Origin: an uncultured Methylobacillus sp.
Lineage (GTDB): Bacteria; Pseudomonadota; Gammaproteobacteria; Burkholderiales; Methylophilaceae
Reading direction: 5' to 3'
Length of the DNA: 13,087 bases
NCBI GenBank assembly: GCA_946481235.1
Contig: CAMLME010000041.1
Location: 1-13,087 of the forward strand
Shown here: piece after piece, positions 10,072-13,087 of the stretch
Position numbering within the stretch: position 1 is the first letter of the stretch
Layout: the number at the start of each line of letters is the position of its first letter
Notes under the pieces: model-generated
Seen by the model: only the letters and a program-made list of their open reading frames with translations
Told to the model about the DNA's origin: nothing
Databases searched by the model: none
Translations under genes and position numbers: made by a program

Positions 10072-11144
10072 GCCGGGAACAAGCTCCTCAATTGATCGGG
10101 CGCGCAAATGCCGCGCTCGGTGATGATGCCGGTCACCAGGCGCGCCGGGGTAACGTCGAATGCGGGATTCGCCGCCCGGCTGCCTTCCGGCAGGATATTG
10201 ATGCGTCCCATCGTACCGTTTTCCAGGCGCCCCTGCATCCAGGCGACCTCTTCCGCGTCGCGCTCTTCAATGGGAATTTCGCGCAGGCCGTCGCTCAAAG
10301 TCCAATCGATGGTCGGCGAGGGCACGGCTGCATAGAAAGGCACACCGTTATCGTGGGCCGCCAGCGCCTTGAGATAGGTACCGATCTTGTTGCAGACATC
10401 GCCCGTGCAGGTCACGCGGTCGGCACCGACAATCGCAACATCCACCTGCCCGTGCTGCATCAGATGGCCGCCGGCATTATCCGCGATCACGGTATGCGGT
10501 ACGCCGTGCTGGCCCAACTCCCATGCCGTGAGACTCGCGCCCTGGTTGCGCGGGCGGGTTTCGTCCACCCACACATGCAACGGGATGCCGGCATCGAACG
10601 CCGCGTATATTGGCGCGAGCGCCGTGCCCCAATCCACCGTAGCCAGCCAGCCGGCATTGCAGTGCGTCAGGATATTCAGCGGACGCCCGAGTTTCTCGTG
10701 CATTGCTTTCAGCATTGCCAGCCCATGCTCGCCCAGCGCCTTGTTGGCTGCCACGTCCTCGTCGCAGATGGCTGCCGCTTCCAGCCACGCGGCTTCCGCG
10801 CGCCTTGCTTTCGGCAGCGCCTGTAAACGGCGCGTCATGCGCTCGACCGCCCAGCGCAGGTTGACTGCCGTCGGCCGTGTCGCAATCAGGATGCGCCCCA
10901 CCTGCTGGAGACGATCGTCGTCACCGGACTCCTGCATCGCCAGCGTCACCCCGTATGCCGCAGCGGCACCGATCAATGGCGCGCCGCGCACCTGCATGGT
11001 CTTGATCGCCTGCGCAACTTCGCTCACCGATGAAAGCCGCCTTACTTCAAACGCATGCGGCAGCAGCGTCTGGTCGATGATCTCGACCGCCGAAGCATCA
11101 GTCGATGGCCAAATGGTCCGATAGTGAAAACCGCGTATTTTCAA
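10068..11144 (-). CDS. mtnA: Methylthioribose-1-phosphate isomerase
   Basis: Converts 5-methylthioribose-1-phosphate to 5-methylthioribulose-1-phosphate in salvage of S-adenosylmethionine by-products; related enzymes also take 5-deoxyribose-1-phosphate. The 358 residues fit the family (about 345-370). Motifs: RTIW near the N-terminus, [12 protein letters not shown] (21-32), [16 protein letters not shown] (50-65), [12 protein letters not shown] with active-site Cys162, DETRPRNQG (194-202), IVGADRV with Asp242, and NKIGTY. Cys162 and Asp242 match the Bacillus catalytic pair Cys160/Asp240. The start is a TTG at 11142-11144: a stop codon lies six bases upstream and the family N-terminus begins exactly here. 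Downstream the aldolase overlaps by four bases. No mtnP, mtnK, mtnC or mtnD is in the window. Confidence 0.96.
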   Translation of the reverse strand: MKIRGFHYRTIWPSTDASAVEIIDQTLLPHAFEVRRLSSVSEVAQAIKTMQVRGAPLIGAAAAYGVTLAMQESGDDDRLQQVGRILIATRPTAVNLRWAVERMTRRLQALPKARRAEAAWLEAAAICDEDVAANKALGEHGLAMLKAMHEKLGRPLNILTHCNAGWLATVDWGTALAPIYAAFDAGIPLHVWVDETRPRNQGASLTAWELGQHGVPHTVIADNAGGHLMQHGQVDVAIVGADRVTCTGDVCNKIGTYLKALAAHDNGVPFYAAVPSPTIDWTLSDGLREIPIEERDAEEVAWMQGRLENGTMGRINILPEGSRAANPAFDVTPARLVTGIITERGICAPDQLRSLFPA

Positions 11145-11166
11145 GCTTTAATCTCTTTCTCGGCGC

Positions 11167-11187
11167 TATCCACAAAAACTGTGGATA
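11167..11187. promoter_or_regulatory. Perfect inverted repeat of two DnaA-box-like 9-mers
   Basis: TATCCACA (11167-11174), a five-base spacer AAAAC and TGTGGATA (11180-11187) form a perfect eight-base inverted repeat. Read outward, the right arm is TTATCCACA on the minus strand (11180-11188), identical to the consensus DnaA box; the left arm is CTATCCACA, one mismatch. It lies just downstream of the predicted mtnA transcription start, so it could be an operator, a 5' leader hairpin or a DnaA-binding site. Confidence 0.6.
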
Positions 11188-11188
11188 A

Positions 11189-11206
11189 ATCTGTGAATAT
11201 CTGTGA
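11189..11206. repeat. Tandem ATCTGTGA direct repeats, 10-base phase
   Basis: ATCTGTGA occurs at 11189-11196 and again at 11199-11206, one helical turn apart. A related CTGTGGA at 11179-11185, inside the inverted repeat, makes a third half-site. The repeats cover the predicted -10 element of mtnA, as an operator would. No known regulator is recognised. Confidence 0.5.
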
Positions 11207-11224
11207 CTTCAAACTGTAACTCAA
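11196..11224 (-). promoter_or_regulatory. Candidate sigma70 promoter of mtnA
   Basis: On the minus strand TTGAGT (11219-11224) and GATATT (11196-11201) are 17 bases apart, each matching consensus at four of six positions. Initiation would fall near 11189, leaving about 45 leader bases before the TTG start. Moderate match; no riboswitch-like structure is seen in the short leader. Confidence 0.4.
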
Positions 11225-11262
11225 GCGTACGTAACATTTTTTTACATCCGCCTATAATTTAC

Positions 11263-11279
11263 ACGATAAATTAAATCGT
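11263..11279. repeat. AT-rich inverted repeat ACGAT-7-ATCGT
   Basis: ACGAT (11263-11267) and ATCGT (11275-11279) are inverted around the seven bases AAATTAA. It lies in the AT-rich half of the 220-base interval between mtnA and the tatD terminator, next to a plus-strand TATAAT at 11253-11258. A possible regulator site; by itself a five-base repeat in AT-rich DNA may be chance. Confidence 0.3.
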
Positions 11280-11295
11280 TAATTATCAGTAACTT

Positions 11296-11333
11296 AAAAA
11301 ACACCCAAACAAACTCGGGAGTTTGCGGCGTTT
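11296..11333 (-). terminator. Intrinsic terminator after tatD
   Basis: On the minus strand AAACGCC (from 11333) can pair with GGTGTTT, enclosing an inner stem CAAACT/AGTTTG with a CCCG loop (inner stem at 11310-11325), and six T residues (11296-11301) follow. It sits 30-70 bases past the tatD stop and would end the ribD-tatD transcript. Confidence 0.7.
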
Positions 11334-11364
11334 CTTAAAGTAGTACATGAGGTCGTGTGCATAA

Positions 11365-12144
11365 TTACCCCATATGGGGTAGCACTTCATAGACATTTTG
11401 CGTCGTTTTTTCAATCACTTCCTCTATTGAGACCTTGCGGAGCCGAGCAAGAAAGCGAGCAATTTCTGGCAGCTGCTCCGGGCTGTTACGTCCGCTCCTG
11501 CCTATCCATTCCGGCGGAATATCCGGGGCATCGGTTTCCAGTACGATACTTTCCAATGGCAAGGTCATCGCCAGTTCCTGCAAATGCAACGCGCGCGGCC
11601 AGGTAATTGCGCCGCCGAATCCGAGTTTGAAACCCAATTTGATGAAAATATCCGCCTGCTGTCGGCTGCCGTTGAATGCATGGGCAATACCGCCCCTGAC
11701 CTTGATGCGTCGGAGATGCTTGAGTATTTGATCGACCGAGCGGCGCACATGGAGTATCACGGGAAGATCGGACTCCTGTGCCAGCTTCAACTGCTGAACA
11801 AAGTAATATTCCTGCTTCTCCCGATCCAGTCCTTCGACAAAAAAATCGAGGCCGATTTCGCCGATAGCAACGGGACGAGCGCTCTGTAGCTTCTCGCGCA
11901 GCATATCCAGGTCTTCCGGCGCGGCTTGTTCAGCAAATAAAGGGTGAATGCCGAGAGCAGGAGCACAGAGGGTATAACGCTCCGCCAGCGCCAGCACCGT
12001 ATCGAAATTTGCGCGTCCGATTGCCGGCACTACAATTTTCGCAACTCCGGCCTTCTGGGCTTGTTCGACGACGGAATCGCGGTCCGCGTCGAACTCGGCT
12101 GCATCCAGGTGACAATGACTATCGACGAGGCCGCGCGCGGACAC
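11365..12144 (-). CDS. TatD-family metal-dependent hydrolase/DNase
   Basis: A 259-residue TatD-type TIM-barrel nuclease of the amidohydrolase superfamily; relatives are 3'-5' exonucleases acting on DNA ends or mismatched D-amino acyl/peroxide-damaged substrates depending on member. All metal ligands are visible: His10 and His12 in VDSHCHLD, Glu96 in IGEIGLDF, His132 in VILHVRRS, His155 in IAHAFNGS and Asp205 in LETDAPDIPP. The start is a GTG at 12142-12144 with AGGA five to nine bases upstream, inside the last 26 bases of ribD; a later start would cut into VDSHCHLD. It is closer in length to YcfH/YjjV-like paralogues than to any fusion form; which paralogue cannot be told. Last gene of its operon, followed by an intrinsic terminator. 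Confidence 0.92.
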   Translation of the reverse strand: MSARGLVDSHCHLDAAEFDADRDSVVEQAQKAGVAKIVVPAIGRANFDTVLALAERYTLCAPALGIHPLFAEQAAPEDLDMLREKLQSARPVAIGEIGLDFFVEGLDREKQEYYFVQQLKLAQESDLPVILHVRRSVDQILKHLRRIKVRGGIAHAFNGSRQQADIFIKLGFKLGFGGAITWPRALHLQELAMTLPLESIVLETDAPDIPPEWIGRSGRNSPEQLPEIARFLARLRKVSIEEVIEKTTQNVYEVLPHMG

Positions 12145-13087
12145 GGATATCCTGCCCTACTTGGTCGAGGCTCAGAATATCAAGCTCGACACGCTGCGAC
12201 ATATCGGTCAGTTCCGGCAATGCGAACATGCCGCGCGCTCCATCGCCCAGCAACGTTGGGGCGTAATACATCAGCAATTCGTCAGCCAGCCCTTCGCGTA
12301 GCAGCGCACCATTGAGATGGGCGCCCGCTTCCACCAGCACTTCATTGATTTCACGTGCGGCCAGAACCTGCATCAGGCTGGCGAGGCAAACCTGGCCATT
12401 ACTCGCCGGGAGTTCAAGCACCGTCACACCCAGACCGCGCAAAGCCTCGACTTTTTGCGTTTGCCCTTCGAAGCAGGCAATGAGGGTATTGCCGCCTTGC
12501 AGTATTTTGCTTTCGGGAGGTATGCGCAACGTACTGTCCACCACCACGCGCAGCGGCTGGCGGCCGATATCGAATTGACGCACGGTCATTTGCGGATCGT
12601 CCGCGAGTACCGTGCCTATCCCGGTGAGTATTGCGCAGGATCGGGCACGCCAGCGTTGCACGTCGCTGCGCGCAGCAGGGCCGGTAATCCATTGGCTGAC
12701 GCCGTTGGCGAGAGCGGTCCGGCCATCCAGACTGGCAGCCACTTTCACGGTTACCCACGGCCGACCGCGCGTCATGCGCGAGATGAAACCGGGATTGAGC
12801 TGTCGCGCTTCCTTTTCCATCAAGCCGCCACAGGTTTCGATGCCATGCGATTCCAGCAGCTTAAGCCCGCTACCCGCGACCCTGGGGTTGGGATCGCTCA
12901 TCGCCGCCACCACACGACGCACGCCGGCATCCACCAGCGCCTGCGCGCACGGCGGAGTGCGTCCGTGATGGCTGCAAGGCTCAAGCGTCACATAAACGTC
13001 GGCCCCTCTAGCGGCCTCACCCGCCTGGCGCAGGGCGTGGACTTCGGCATGCGGCTCGCCGGCACGCTCGTGCCAGCCTTCGCCGAT
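12119..13087 (-). CDS. ribD: Riboflavin biosynthesis deaminase/reductase RibD, 5' end outside the window
   Basis: Bifunctional enzyme catalysing steps two and three of riboflavin synthesis from the GTP-derived pyrimidine: deamination, then NADPH reduction of the ribosyl side chain. 322 residues are visible and the frame is open to the right edge; about 40-50 N-terminal residues are missing. The deaminase domain shows GWHERAGEPHAEVHAL (zinc ligand His, proton-shuttle Glu) and TLEPCSHHGRTPPC (two zinc-ligand Cys). The reductase domain follows with RPWVTVKVAASLDGRTAL, GVSQWITGPAAR, TGIGTVLADDPQMTVR and EVLVEAGAHLNGALLREGLADELLMYYAPTLLG. The C-terminus (DIRVRARPRR) is normal for the family despite the 26-base overlap with tatD. 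Confidence 0.97.
   Translation of the reverse strand: MGEGWHERAGEPHAEVHALRQAGEAARGADVYVTLEPCSHHGRTPPCAQALVDAGVRRVVAAMSDPNPRVAGSGLKLLESHGIETCGGLMEKEARQLNPGFISRMTRGRPWVTVKVAASLDGRTALANGVSQWITGPAARSDVQRWRARSCAILTGIGTVLADDPQMTVRQFDIGRQPLRVVVDSTLRIPPESKILQGGNTLIACFEGQTQKVEALRGLGVTVLELPASNGQVCLASLMQVLAAREINEVLVEAGAHLNGALLREGLADELLMYYAPTLLGDGARGMFALPELTDMSQRVELDILSLDQVGQDIRVRARPRR

Noticed and set aside
11145..11195. SAM or other riboswitch ahead of mtnA
   Set aside because: The predicted leader is only about 45 bases and holds just one simple hairpin; no known riboswitch core fits.
11145..11300. Chromosomal replication origin, suggested by DnaA boxes and AT-rich DNA
   Set aside because: Only two boxes are present and none of the usual origin neighbours (dnaA, dnaN, gyrB, rnpA, parAB) is in the window.

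Overview
The window is ordinary bacterial chromosome from a Gram-negative, most likely a betaproteobacterium. The gene order pyrG-kdsA-eno, the presence of a KDO-8-phosphate synthase (lipopolysaccharide core), tight ATGA/GTGA gene overlaps and moderately high G+C all point that way. A Nitrosomonadales/Gallionellaceae-like host is only a guess. No rRNA, tRNA, CRISPR array, insertion sequence or prophage gene is visible.

Layout: (1) 1-3006, minus strand: pyrG, kdsA and the start of eno form a housekeeping operon with a recognisable sigma70-type promoter ahead of pyrG. (2) 3192-4736, plus strand: a three-gene operon encoding a secreted cupredoxin, a LolA/LppX-like lipid-binding-fold protein and an SRPBCC lipid/hydrophobic-ligand-type protein. 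(3) 4751-8874, minus strand: kup (K+ uptake), a KdpE-family response regulator and a short KdpD-like sensor kinase without the cytoplasmic N-terminal domains. (4) 8991-11144, minus strand: mtnA (methylthioribose-1-phosphate isomerase), a FucA-type class II aldolase and a small four-helix membrane protein, all overlapping. (5) 11145-11364: an AT-rich regulatory interval with a candidate mtnA promoter, inverted DnaA-box-like 9-mers, helically phased direct repeats and the terminator of the next operon. (6) 11365-13087, minus strand: a TatD-family nuclease and the C-terminal ~322 residues of RibD (riboflavin synthesis), overlapping by 26 bases.

The most interesting reading is metabolic. MtnA is translationally coupled to an aldolase whose sequence is FucA-like and keeps the zinc ligands. 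That is the gene pair expected for a DHAP-shunt type salvage of the S-adenosylmethionine by-products methylthioadenosine and 5'-deoxyadenosine, rather than the classical methionine salvage pathway. A second point is a stripped-down KdpDE pair placed beside the constitutive-type K+ transporter gene kup, with no kdpFABC in view. No clearly new defence or mobile system is present; most of the window is core metabolism.
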